Notes under the pieces: model-generated
What the model saw: the letters and a program-made list of their open reading frames with translations, nothing else
The model's database searches: none
What the model was told of the DNA's origin: nothing
Made by a program: the position numbers and the translations under genes
Source of the DNA: Chitinophagales bacterium
Lineage (GTDB): Bacteria > Bacteroidota > Bacteroidia > Chitinophagales > Chitinophagaceae
DNA: 64,000 nt
Assembly (NCBI GenBank): GCA_021323755.1
Contig: JAJPKJ010000044.1
Coordinates: 1 to 64,000, forward strand
Direction: 5' to 3'
Shown: in pieces, positions 10,201 through 18,823 of the stretch
How the letters are laid out: each line of letters opens with the position of its first letter
Numbering within the stretch: the stretch's first letter is position 1

Positions 10201-11281
10201 CATAATAATTTGCTGCTTCACCATATAATTTATTGGTGTGTGTGTCTAAAACATTTTGAAGATTGGGTGTGTGATAATATTCCTGGATTTCTGCAGGCAA
10301 TGCACTGAACCAAACATTAAATTCTGAAAGCTGCTCATCCGGCAATTCATTAGGCGCCATTCCACCAACCATGGCGTAATGCAGCAGATCCATTTCATCA
10401 TTTCCCATATTTGCAGCTACCCAAATCTGACTCAATGCATGCTGAAGAATCGGGAGCTGATCGGTTCCTTCGGTAATATCATGAATCAATCTTTCTGTGA
10501 GCCTGCGGGTGATCCGATTTCCGCTCAATGTGGCAGGTTCTTCAATTACCTGTTGCAGCTGAGTTCTGTTGAGACGGGGAACAAAAAATTGGGAAAAACC
10601 GATGTATTCCGGGAGTCCCCGAAAGGCAGCACACTGACCGATATAATCTGAACGCATTGTGAATACAATATAGATCGGCAGATCCTCTTCCAGAGAAATA
10701 CGTGCCGTCTCTAATAAAATATTAAGAACAAGATTTGAATCTTTTGAAGGGACCCCATTCTTGTAATTTTCCGGATTGGTGAAAAATTCTTCAAATTGAT
10801 CTACAAGAATGATCAGATTTGCTGATTGACGCCTCAATGTTGCCTTGCTTGCATCATCAGCATGCTGCCATGCAAAAGAATTTGTATCAATGAATCGTTT
10901 TGAACTCTTATACAGATCAACCAATGCAGAAAATCCGTGGTTTAATTCAGCCTGGACTGTTCCGGAATTATTGATGTCTAATTGTTTTGAAACGGATTTA
11001 CAAAGATTTTGAAAGGGTGATCGTTCCGGTCTGAAATCTGCGACGCACCATGAAGAGTATTTTGATTTTAGAAAACCCGAACGTGCGTTGGGAATAATGC
11101 CGGCATAAATAAGCGAAGATTTTCCGTCGCCCGATGCGCCGGTAAGCATTAGAAATTTGTTCCGCTGCAATTGTTCTGTTGCGCGGTTAATATCATCTTC
11201 CCTCCCTTTGAAATAGAGCGATTCTTCTTCCGTGAAAGATCGCAAACCAGTGTAGGGGCAAATTTGAAATGTTTCGAACAT
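7223..11281 (-). CDS. Membrane-anchored nSTAND NTPase with helical-repeat C-terminus (first copy)
   Basis: This is a paralogue of the gene at 3172-7236 with the same plan. CPYTGLRSF lies at the N-terminus, Walker A GASGDGKSS at residues 48-56, Walker B LIILVDQFEE at 156-165 and FTMRSDYIGQC as the sensor-like strand. One membrane helix sits at about 567-588, followed by about 765 residues of helical repeats. The NTPase halves are very alike between the copies, whereas the regions after the membrane helix have drifted, as if they recognise different things. The start is set at the ATG at 11281 (MFETFQICPY), which aligns with the paralogue; six further codons upstream to 11299 are possible. It follows the cyclase-TIR gene after 193 bases on the same strand. 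Confidence 0.85.
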   Translation of the reverse strand: MFETFQICPYTGLRSFTEEESLYFKGREDDINRATEQLQRNKFLMLTGASGDGKSSLIYAGIIPNARSGFLKSKYSSWCVADFRPERSPFQNLCKSVSKQLDINNSGTVQAELNHGFSALVDLYKSSKRFIDTNSFAWQHADDASKATLRRQSANLIILVDQFEEFFTNPENYKNGVPSKDSNLVLNILLETARISLEEDLPIYIVFTMRSDYIGQCAAFRGLPEYIGFSQFFVPRLNRTQLQQVIEEPATLSGNRITRRLTERLIHDITEGTDQLPILQHALSQIWVAANMGNDEMDLLHYAMVGGMAPNELPDEQLSEFNVWFSALPAEIQEYYHTPNLQNVLDTHTNKLYGEAANYYADKTGKKISAENARLIIRNTFSCLTKIDESRAVRNRMTLEEITNILGMPEFDTKIVGEVLNTFREPGNTFIRPFILEENVESQKLQPSQVLDITHESLIRNWQHLGEWAKEEFESYSVFIDFGRQLDRWVKSGKSNAFLLSIGPLTYFENWYKKAKPNEWWIARYLPGDTDNKIKLEKAKEILEDSKEFLARSARKHVVARTLIHYGAKRIAIVLGIIALVTLTSFIARDYFRKQNAYVIHSIHQQTLSLAGNPKTDGANKAFLICEELKLGNISIDELVQSVKDSLQKIDLLGNVASQLVIQGKDEPKKEIFRCLSVIDSLFASLNVPLNDPVRLSNMLSEMNNYRVDLELAYYYNPDSLINKWRKNNVARSASLVLKVANAQPAGFDDIQNFNLALENAINYLAFSGDDIKNLLSILSPFENGLKTDWLKTNFYIDKLLERGFLGYGFKFNGLYQELAYLYAAAGNSEKALQCMDSLLRYSQNNYTGDYAAGADNAANIVAVYFSNNKTEKLDDFVNGYCLRKKISPEEFYARLIGRTLPGISIASNLNLYWWAKRKNNLNLKFNSREQLSSYYNKHREIIRSTVKDNDERNFLLALSFKNEGIEKALNKEQSAKGESTTSQLFDQAFNYYRQVSTAYLSRPIQMVGSGGGSDEIVEPRKALFIYPDLKIRFTPDEARTFFYFSFTDVFLQYVMNNKLFDELYPGSEELKNFSDWFNDYNSKNFAPFGFLGKKYHYEVLEKLSENINKNVASQNLDFNLLYLYLGLDAQQAGDSAAMLQFYDKIQLQKLFNIFQFKEYAGQINDQSFRLVAFAIEGLTKYGHFDLAYNFIKIFKNPINRASLYSFVANDLQKKKVKGDIIASLIDSAKKQVSLVTNVTEGQPEKQLLADALILQSPSQNGSEALHLIKNIPEKSEAARSICRSYAFAGEMYQAVKNIPSLISSTDQALFYWYILRGYAERNDQSMKDWVEYDNNYFSRWNLPIRYINENN

Positions 11282-11474
11282 AACGCTCGCCCGGATCAAA
11301 TCAAAAGATTAACTCGGGACCATTGGGTTTAAATAATAAAAAATAGTATTTATCTAAAATTCGGATAAGGTTGAATAGGCAAATATCTTTCTTTTGGGAA
11401 AAATACTTTCGATAAGGAATAATAATGATTGTAGTTTTTATTGCTTCAAACCCGCAATCAAAATGAATTAATTT

Positions 11475-13598
11475 TTATGGTAAAGTATCGTACACTTTTT
11501 TTACTTCGCCAGGAATAGTTTCTTTAGGAACGATCGAAGATATTACACGTGGTGCTTTAAAATTTCTCGCCAGATTTGTATACGGATCATCTTCACCAAC
11601 AAGAAACATCGGAGTTGGGGAAGCGGCGCCGCCAACCTGTTTCCAAATTTGTTTGATAAACGGAAGCGCCCAATCTGCAGCATATTTAAAATAAACCACA
11701 GCCAGTTTGCTTTTTGGAATTTGTTGTGAAGACATTTCGCGATATGAATCCTCACCATCGGGAAGTATGTTCATCGTTTCCACCGGCAATTCAAGACTGA
11801 TGCGATCCACAATTTGCAAGGCTTCATATTCATCCTGCTGATTGAAAATAAAGAAGATCTCGGTGTCTTTTGAGTCGTATACTTTCACATCCTGTTTCAT
11901 TATTACAACCCGGATATCATCCACCAATTGCATCGGTCCATGACTATTTGAAAACATCATGTTTCGCGTAATATTATTCCTGATATACTTGATAAAATTT
12001 TGTTGCGATGGTTTTATCGTCCTGCTGTTCTCAGAAGAAAGCCATACAAAAACATTAAAGGTTGATCCCGGCGATTCTGCTTTCTTCTTTGCCTCCATGA
12101 ATTGATACTGAGGAAAGGAAGTTTCATCATCTTCTTCAAAACGTCTTCCATATTCACCACTCAACATGTGCAATGAGCAAACACATTTTTGAATTTCTTC
12201 CGTGGCCTTCATTTTGAAACTTGCATCATCAGCCGGACAATCAATAGAGGGTAAAACATTGAAGCCGGCTTTTTGAAGAATGATAGCCATTTCTTCGCGG
12301 CTTTCTTTCAGATCTCCCGATGTCCAGGCAAGATAAATATTCGGTCTTTGCCTGTCGATGATCTGCACTTTTATTGACGGTGATATTGAAGTGGAAATAA
12401 CATTAGGAACAATCTGGCGCGCGGATGGTGTAAAAGAAGAAGTTTCAGGCGCGCTGCCTCTTTCCATAAATTTTATTCCTGAAATAATTTCTTTAATGGC
12501 ATTGGCAACTTTATTGATCTGGTTGCGATACATCGGTCTTAAAGGATTGGCAGATTTATCATCATCCAAGGGACGTAAAGGCCGATTCACTCCATCTTCG
12601 CGATAAATAAAATCAATGGAACGCAAAACTCCAGAGAGTTGCGTTTCAAGCAACCTCGTATCTTCTATATCAATATCATGAATTTTAACCGGTATCACGC
12701 GAGAGGCAGAATTGCCATTGGTTAATTTTACACTCGGTCCTATTTTATCGGTCGTTGAAAGAGCTTGAAACCCATTGAATTCTTTTTTCCAGACCGATGA
12801 ATTGATGTCACAGTAAGTTTGTGAAATAATGGGAATGAAAACAAGGGATTTGATCTTGGGAGCGGCGCTTTCACCATTCAGAAGATCCTGTTGATTGGTC
12901 TCGGGGTTTTTATCAAAAAAGATACAGAGTTTATCTTTAACCGTTGCGCCTAATTCCTGGTTAAGTTTTTCGGCGAATTCACTAACCCATCCGTCATATT
13001 TGTTATCGTTGTACCGAAAGCTGATATGAATATCACAATCATACCCAGGCAATATGGATGTCGGATCGATCTTTTGCTCCTTTACCTCACTGTTCTCCTT
13101 TCCTACGGATAATATTTTATAGACTGCTATCGAATCTTTGACATGTTTGAAATTTTCGAGCCTGATAAACTCCGACCTGATATCACTTTTATTTGAAACA
13201 TTGCGATGAACAGATTCAGAAACAAAAATTCCGCCGGGAGGAGCAGCAGACTGCAATCGCGAGGCAATATTCACGGCATCCCCAAAAATATCCCCATTTT
13301 CAAAAACCACTTCCCCCTGGTGAATACCGATCCGCAATTCAAAAGATTGCAAAAGATGGCACATTTCCTGAATCTTTATAGCGGCATAAACAGCGTTACT
13401 GACCGCCGGAAAACTGGCAAGAACGCCGTCACCAAGTTCTTTGATCCATTGACCACCAAATTCTTCAATGATCGGCTTTTGTATTTCTCTGTTTTTGCGG
13501 AGTAGTTCAAATGCTTTTTTCTCATCGTTGCCCATCATGGTTGTGTAACCCACAATATCGGTGAACATTATTGCAGCTAGTTGGCGAGATTGCGACAT
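11475..13598 (-). CDS. Class III nucleotide cyclase fused to three TIR-like domains
   Basis: Residues 7-165 form a class III cyclase domain. Metal-binding Asp14 (FTDIVGYT) and Asp57 (LGDGV), purine-reading Lys53 and Asp103, and transition-state Asn110 and Arg114 (VNIASR) are all present, so cyclic AMP is the expected product. Residues 186-280 look like a TIR domain. It opens with CDIHISFRYND and has Glu273 in SVWKKEF at the place of the usual TIR NADase glutamate. Two more TIR-like alpha/beta modules follow: one at about 420-520 opens with IYLAWTSGD, and one at about 578-675 opens with EIFFIFNQQDE. The second and third lack a clear catalytic glutamate and may be structural. The start is taken at MSQSRQLAAIMFTD (13598), as usual for this cyclase type; 13616 is also open. 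No membrane helix is visible. It lies directly upstream of the nSTAND operon. Confidence 0.85.
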   Translation of the reverse strand: MSQSRQLAAIMFTDIVGYTTMMGNDEKKAFELLRKNREIQKPIIEEFGGQWIKELGDGVLASFPAVSNAVYAAIKIQEMCHLLQSFELRIGIHQGEVVFENGDIFGDAVNIASRLQSAAPPGGIFVSESVHRNVSNKSDIRSEFIRLENFKHVKDSIAVYKILSVGKENSEVKEQKIDPTSILPGYDCDIHISFRYNDNKYDGWVSEFAEKLNQELGATVKDKLCIFFDKNPETNQQDLLNGESAAPKIKSLVFIPIISQTYCDINSSVWKKEFNGFQALSTTDKIGPSVKLTNGNSASRVIPVKIHDIDIEDTRLLETQLSGVLRSIDFIYREDGVNRPLRPLDDDKSANPLRPMYRNQINKVANAIKEIISGIKFMERGSAPETSSFTPSARQIVPNVISTSISPSIKVQIIDRQRPNIYLAWTSGDLKESREEMAIILQKAGFNVLPSIDCPADDASFKMKATEEIQKCVCSLHMLSGEYGRRFEEDDETSFPQYQFMEAKKKAESPGSTFNVFVWLSSENSRTIKPSQQNFIKYIRNNITRNMMFSNSHGPMQLVDDIRVVIMKQDVKVYDSKDTEIFFIFNQQDEYEALQIVDRISLELPVETMNILPDGEDSYREMSSQQIPKSKLAVVYFKYAADWALPFIKQIWKQVGGAASPTPMFLVGEDDPYTNLARNFKAPRVISSIVPKETIPGEVKKVYDTLP

Positions 13599-13724
13599 GA
13601 GTTGAAAATTATGCAATTAAATGCAATCCGCAATAATTTTTTTTGTACATAATCACCCCAAGTGTAGAAAATAAAAGTTTACTGAAGATTGGTGCCTGCG
13701 GGAATAAAAAAACGGACGTCATCA

Positions 13725-16211
13725 CTAATTTCCTTCATCAGCGTTATTCTGAATCGGCTTTTCTTCTTTCTCTTTTTTAAATTCCAGTTTTCCGAATTTA
13801 TACATGAAACTTATTCCAAAAGAACGGAAAGGTATTTTCCTTGTGCTGTTCAAAATGAACCCTTCTCCAGTAACCGCGGTAGTTTGATTTACGTATTTGT
13901 TAAAAGGGTTTGTAGTCGTAAAACCGATGCTCCCTTTCTTATTCCATATCTGCTTACGAAAAGCAAAATTGTAAGAAGTGAAAGAAGGAAAGCGCCCCTG
14001 AACCTCATTACGCGGAGAATTAAAATTGCCAAACAATTCGGCGACAAAATTATTATTGAATTGATAGGTAACGTTCATGTTTATGCGATAATTAAAACTG
14101 GTGATGTTCGCTCCGGCGATAATTCCGTTTTGAATATACCGGTCAAAAAAAGAAAGATTGGTTCGAACATTTAAATGGGAAGTGAAAGGAATGGAACCAT
14201 AGATATTCAATCCATAATTATTTTCCACACCAATATTCTCAGGTGTATTCACCGAAACATTCTGATAGACAGAGTCTCCAACCTGGTAAGAATCATAATA
14301 AACCAGGTAGGGCTGAATATCCTGCGCCGAACGGCGATAAAAAAATACAAGATTTAATGAACCGCCCTTTTCAAAGGATTTGATATAAGCAAGTTCAAAA
14401 TTATTTCCGATCTCTGGTTTTAATAAGGGATTTCCCTGGGTAATATTTTTTGGATCACTGACATTGATGAATGGATTTAATGCCCGGTATCCCGGGCGTT
14501 GAATTCTTTTGGTGTAGCTTATTCTGATGGATTGCTGCTCATCAAAACTGTGAGATAATACAAGGGATGGAGCCCATGTGTCATAAGAGGGGATCACCGG
14601 ATTGGGCGATTTAAAAAAATCCGCGTTGGTTACTGTTCTTTCGTAACGAATGCCGGATTTAATATCCAATAATTTTCCTAATGGAAATGTGAGAGAGGCA
14701 TACCCCGCATATACATGTCTGTTATAAAGCAAAGCGTTTGATTGAGCACTATCGTAATTATAGACATCCGAGGTCGCATCAAGAGAATAAGCAACGGTAT
14801 TGCTGGTTATTTTCCTGATGTCCAATTTTGCACCCGCTTCCAATTTTACTTTTTCAGATATGGGTTGGACGTAATCAGCCTGAAAACTTGTTTCACGATC
14901 TTTTCCTTCATTATTACTGTACGACCCTGCGAAAAGGGAATCGCCGGCAGGATCATTTTGGTATTGGTCAAAATATGATTTATTATGACCAAAGCTTGAT
15001 TGATAAAGGATCTCCAGTTCCTGGTCTTTTTTATTGAAGGTCTTTCGATAATTCAAATTCCAGTCAAAAGACTGCCCCCGAAAATGATTGATAGCATAAA
15101 TTACACTGTTGAGGCTGGAAGAGATATTATTCAATGAATCATATGCTAATTGTTGCTGGTTATTAAATCCATTGCTGTTGTTTCCGAAATTATCATAACC
15201 AAATCCGCCGGAAAAATTATTCTTTTTGCTCGGACTCCAATCAAACCCGATTCCGGATTCAAATCCGTTTCTGTAAAAAGAGCTCTGACCATTTTGGGTA
15301 AGCTCGCTGGTTTGTTTGCCGGTGCTGTCAAATGATGGCCGGTTCATACTGTTTAAAGTAGTGGAAGTTAACTGTGCATTTCCGCTAAAATAGGCGTTGA
15401 GCCCGAAATCATTTTTTCGGGCATTCAAATTCAGTGAAGCGTTTTGCAGTCTTGAACCGCCAGACAAATTGATGTTGCCATTTATCCCCTGCACTTTCGA
15501 ATCTTTTAAAATAATATTGATAATGCCGCCTGTTCCTTCTGCGTCATATTTTGCGCCGGGGCTGGTGATCACCTCAATACTTTTGATCTGGCTTGCCGGA
15601 ATACTCTGTAAGGCGTCAGCCAGATTATTTCCAAAAATACTCGAAGGCTTGCCATTGATCAGGAAACGGATATTTGAATTTCCCTGTAGCTCCACGTTCC
15701 CGTCCACGTCAACAGATACCATGGGTATCTTTTTTAATATATCGGTGGCCACGCCGCCCTGTGAAGTGATATCTTTTTCTGCATTGTACACCATCTTGTC
15801 AATCTTGTTTTCAACAAGACCTTTATTGGCGGTGACGGTAAAACCTGCAAGTGTCTGTGCACTGGTGCTGAGCATGATTGTACCCACATTTACTGAGGTG
15901 CGCTTGCCCGTTAGACTGATATTGTTTTTTGTTTTTGATCTGTACCCGACAAAATCAACGACCATACGATAATTGCCAGCGGCAAGATTATCTACCACAA
16001 ACAAGCCTTTCGAATCCGTTGTCGTTCCACCGATCGGTTTTTCATTTCCATTGAGGAAAACCGTTATAGTAGCATAATCTATCGGCTGGGAAGTTAGTGA
16101 ATCAAGAACCTGACCTTTTAATTTTCCAGGAGCAGCAGTATTAGCGTTTTCCTGGGAAAACACGGATAACCGGATACAAAACAGCAATGCAGCTAAAAAA
16201 TAAGATTTCAT
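13725..16211 (-). CDS. Outer-membrane beta-barrel protein, TonB-receptor-like
   Basis: This 828-residue protein has a signal peptide ending near VFSQ and a carboxypeptidase-regulatory-like beta-sandwich (about residues 29-110: GQVLDSLTSQPIDYATI). A plug-like domain follows (about 125-240, with GVATDILKKIPMVSVD and INGKPSSIF), then a long barrel with alternating aromatic and polar strands. This matches the outer membrane beta-barrel family (OMP_b-brl_3) of Bacteroidota rather than a SusC polysaccharide transporter; no SusD partner is present. The substrate is unknown. It is similar in plan to the protein at 54045. It lies 126 bases upstream of the cyclase-TIR gene on the same strand and could be in its transcription unit, though nothing functional ties them. 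Confidence 0.85.
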   Translation of the reverse strand: MKSYFLAALLFCIRLSVFSQENANTAAPGKLKGQVLDSLTSQPIDYATITVFLNGNEKPIGGTTTDSKGLFVVDNLAAGNYRMVVDFVGYRSKTKNNISLTGKRTSVNVGTIMLSTSAQTLAGFTVTANKGLVENKIDKMVYNAEKDITSQGGVATDILKKIPMVSVDVDGNVELQGNSNIRFLINGKPSSIFGNNLADALQSIPASQIKSIEVITSPGAKYDAEGTGGIINIILKDSKVQGINGNINLSGGSRLQNASLNLNARKNDFGLNAYFSGNAQLTSTTLNSMNRPSFDSTGKQTSELTQNGQSSFYRNGFESGIGFDWSPSKKNNFSGGFGYDNFGNNSNGFNNQQQLAYDSLNNISSSLNSVIYAINHFRGQSFDWNLNYRKTFNKKDQELEILYQSSFGHNKSYFDQYQNDPAGDSLFAGSYSNNEGKDRETSFQADYVQPISEKVKLEAGAKLDIRKITSNTVAYSLDATSDVYNYDSAQSNALLYNRHVYAGYASLTFPLGKLLDIKSGIRYERTVTNADFFKSPNPVIPSYDTWAPSLVLSHSFDEQQSIRISYTKRIQRPGYRALNPFINVSDPKNITQGNPLLKPEIGNNFELAYIKSFEKGGSLNLVFFYRRSAQDIQPYLVYYDSYQVGDSVYQNVSVNTPENIGVENNYGLNIYGSIPFTSHLNVRTNLSFFDRYIQNGIIAGANITSFNYRINMNVTYQFNNNFVAELFGNFNSPRNEVQGRFPSFTSYNFAFRKQIWNKKGSIGFTTTNPFNKYVNQTTAVTGEGFILNSTRKIPFRSFGISFMYKFGKLEFKKEKEEKPIQNNADEGN

Positions 16212-16445
16212 TAAGCCGCAACATAAAAATACATTCTGAAGAAATTTAGAAGATTCACCATATTATTTTATAAAAGGCAATCTAAATTTTTAATTGCAAA
16301 TCAATTAACTTCATCTTATCAGCCATCCTATCAATTAATTAATTTTCGCCTCTTATCCACATTTGGAAATTCGATTTTAATAGTAGAGGTTCGTCAATCA
16401 TGAGCAAGGGACCGCAAACTCAAAACTAAAAACTGCAAATAAGAA

Positions 16446-17186
16446 ATGGAAGTCCATCATCATCCGCAGATAGAAAAGAAGAATCTTAAAGAATATTTTT
16501 TAGAGTTCTTGATGATTTTTCTTGCTGTAACACTTGGCTTCTTTGCTGAAAATATCAGGGAAACCGTCGCTGATAACAGCCGCGAAAAGGAATTTATGAA
16601 ATCAATGGCTGAAGATCTAAAATCAGATTCGGCGAATATGAATGCGTTCTATGCACGGACAAATATTGCGATCAATCAAATAGATTCTCTGATCCATTTG
16701 CTGAGAAGATCCGATCGTGAAAAATATGGACAAACCATGTATTATTTTGCACGGGTTATTACCACCCTTCAGGGAAGATTCATATTAATGGACAGAACTT
16801 ATGAAGAGATGAAAAGCTCAGGGGCTTTACGCCTAGTAAATGATGAAGCAATTTCAGATTCCATTTCAAGATATTATGCATCTCAAAATGATTTTAAAGA
16901 ACAGGCACAACTGCAAATTCAAAAAATGTCTGAATACACCAATTTAGCAAAGAAGATTTTTGATGGAGCCGTATTTCAGCAAATGCTGAAAAGATTTCCT
17001 TATGGGGTAATTGCGCCAAGCGCAAACCCGCAATTGCTTACCAACGATAAGGCAACAATCGATGAATTTGTGGGCGCACTTCATTATTTCAGCGCGATAC
17101 TTATCATCAATTCAAGCAGAGCAAAACAAAAAGGACAATCAACAATTCGGCTTATTGAAATGATACAAGAAAAATATCATCTTTAA
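16446..17186 (+). CDS. DUF6090-like single-pass membrane protein
   Basis: This is a 246-residue protein of unknown function. The N-terminus is histidine-rich (MEVHHHPQ), followed by KKNLKEYFLEF and one hydrophobic helix (about residues 21-38, LMIFLAVTLGFFAENIRE). A soluble helical region of about 200 residues follows. The MEVHHH...EYFxEFLMxFLAVxxGFxAEN opening is characteristic of the DUF6090 family, common in Chitinophagaceae. It is divergent from the outer-membrane gene ending its leader at 16211 and lies 51 bases before the permease at 17238. Confidence 0.7.
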   Translation: MEVHHHPQIEKKNLKEYFLEFLMIFLAVTLGFFAENIRETVADNSREKEFMKSMAEDLKSDSANMNAFYARTNIAINQIDSLIHLLRRSDREKYGQTMYYFARVITTLQGRFILMDRTYEEMKSSGALRLVNDEAISDSISRYYASQNDFKEQAQLQIQKMSEYTNLAKKIFDGAVFQQMLKRFPYGVIAPSANPQLLTNDKATIDEFVGALHYFSAILIINSSRAKQKGQSTIRLIEMIQEKYHL

Positions 17187-17237
17187 TGAACTGATCAAAC
17201 CAACACAATGGAAATTCGATCGCAAAAATAAAAAGCC

Positions 17238-18539
17238 ATGCAGGAAAATCTCAAACGCGATATCGGAACTTTCGCATTGGCCTGCACGGTAGTAAACCTG
17301 ATGGTCGGCACAGGCATATTTGTCTTGCCTGCGCTGGCCGCGGAAAAATTAGGAGCAGCCGCAATCATTTGTTTTTTTATTTGCGGCTTCCTTATTTTTT
17401 TGATTGCATTGTGCTTTGCCGAAGTTGGAAGTAAAGTAACGGTAAGCGGTGGAACTTATACTTATATTGAATTGGCGTTTGGACCCTTCACCGGTTTTTT
17501 AGCCAATAATTTATTTTGGTTTGGTTCTTGTGTTTTGGGGGACGCAGCAATTGCAAATGCATTGGCAAAAACCCTTAGCTATTTCTTCCCGGCATTAGAT
17601 TCTGAGATTGTTCGTCCATTATTTCTTCTATTATTATTTGGAGGATTAACCTTCATCAATATCCGCGGAGCAAAATATGGTGTTTGGTTTGTTGTTATTA
17701 TGACGTTTGCCAAATTGATCCCCCTTTTTCTGATCGTCGCTTTTGGCGCATTTCATATATCCGCTCAAAATCTTCATTGGCAACATGCACCTGCGTTGAG
17801 TGATATCGGAAGTTCAACGTTGATCTTATTTTTCGCATTTCTTGGAATTGAATCTGCCGTTAATAATGGGGGTGAATTTAAGAACCCTGCGAAGACTGTT
17901 CCACTGGGGATTTTATCCGGGCTCATATTCGTCGTTTTTTTTTATGTCGCCATCCAGGTAATTTCGCAGGGGGTTTTGGGAGATAAACTGCTTGCATTCA
18001 AAGACGCTCCTCTTGTCGCTGTTGCCAGCAATTTGTTTGGAAGCAGCGGCATCACGCTAATGGTTTGCGCAACAGCTATTTCCATGCTTGGGGTACTCAG
18101 CGGTGAAATACTGGGCAACTCAAGGATATTATTTGCAGGAGCGCGCGATGGCATATTGCCTAAATTTCTTGCCAGGGTTCAGCCGAAATATCTAACACCG
18201 CATCTTTCTATCATTGTTTACTCAGGATTGGGATTTTTGTTTGCGGTATTTGGCGCCTTTAAGCAATTGATCATTTTAGCCAGTGCTTCTTCCCTGTTAA
18301 TCTATCTTGGCGTGGTACTGGCAACCATCAGGCTGCGTTATAAGAAAGTAAAAACTGCCGAAAAATCATTCACCATTCCCGGAGGGATTATAGTTCCGCT
18401 TATAGCCGCAGTAATAATAATCTGGGTACTTTCAAATTTATCGAAACAGGAAATAACGGGTATCATCATAGCTCTCCTTATCCTTTCCGTAATATTTGTT
18501 TTGATGAAATTGTTTAAAAAAAAGGTTCATGACCATTAA
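17238..18539 (+). CDS. APC-superfamily amino acid permease
   Basis: This 433-residue transporter has about twelve hydrophobic helices. The first helix carries the unwound GTGIF motif (NLMVGTGIFVLPAL, about residues 20-33), which in this superfamily binds the amino group of the substrate. It probably moves an amino acid or polyamine across the inner membrane by proton symport or exchange; the exact substrate cannot be read. Length and layout are typical for the family. It follows the DUF6090-like gene on the same strand and may share its transcript. Confidence 0.88.
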   Translation: MQENLKRDIGTFALACTVVNLMVGTGIFVLPALAAEKLGAAAIICFFICGFLIFLIALCFAEVGSKVTVSGGTYTYIELAFGPFTGFLANNLFWFGSCVLGDAAIANALAKTLSYFFPALDSEIVRPLFLLLLFGGLTFINIRGAKYGVWFVVIMTFAKLIPLFLIVAFGAFHISAQNLHWQHAPALSDIGSSTLILFFAFLGIESAVNNGGEFKNPAKTVPLGILSGLIFVVFFYVAIQVISQGVLGDKLLAFKDAPLVAVASNLFGSSGITLMVCATAISMLGVLSGEILGNSRILFAGARDGILPKFLARVQPKYLTPHLSIIVYSGLGFLFAVFGAFKQLIILASASSLLIYLGVVLATIRLRYKKVKTAEKSFTIPGGIIVPLIAAVIIIWVLSNLSKQEITGIIIALLILSVIFVLMKLFKKKVHDH

Positions 18540-18547
18540 AAAATCAA

Positions 18548-18778
18548 TTGAGTGATCAGAATCGGAAAACATCAAAAAAGATAGGTAACTTTCTAAATAG
18601 CAAAGACATACTTCTTACGCTAGGTCCATTGATAGGCGAAGAAGTAGAAGGAATAAGAAAAGTGTCGGATCTTCCCATGGCAGGTATGTTCAGCAACGCA
18701 GAAATGGCTCGCGCCACAAACAGAAATTTAGAGATGCATGCTTTTACTGTCTGCTCAGTGGTACGTAAAGAGAAATGA
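18548..18778 (+). CDS. Possible small hypothetical protein
   Basis: This 76-codon open frame begins with TTG eight bases after the permease stop. The product has no membrane helix, no signal peptide and no motif I recognise. It may be a small real gene co-transcribed with the permease, a decayed remnant, or chance. The opposite strand also carries an open frame of similar length here, so openness alone proves little. Confidence 0.3.
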   Translation: MSDQNRKTSKKIGNFLNSKDILLTLGPLIGEEVEGIRKVSDLPMAGMFSNAEMARATNRNLEMHAFTVCSVVRKEK

Positions 18779-18823
18779 TCAGTCTTATTTATCAATAAAA
18801 TTTTTGCTTCAAATCAAAATTAA

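Noticed and set aside
13689-14174. 161-codon plus-strand frame opposite the outer-membrane barrel gene, and the 191-codon one at 15397-15972
   Set aside because: Both lie entirely inside a well-supported barrel gene on the other strand and show no recognisable protein features.
13725-16211. SusC-type polysaccharide utilisation locus (also considered for 54045-56486)
   Set aside because: Neither barrel has a SusD neighbour or glycoside hydrolases beside it, and both match the shorter beta-barrel family instead.
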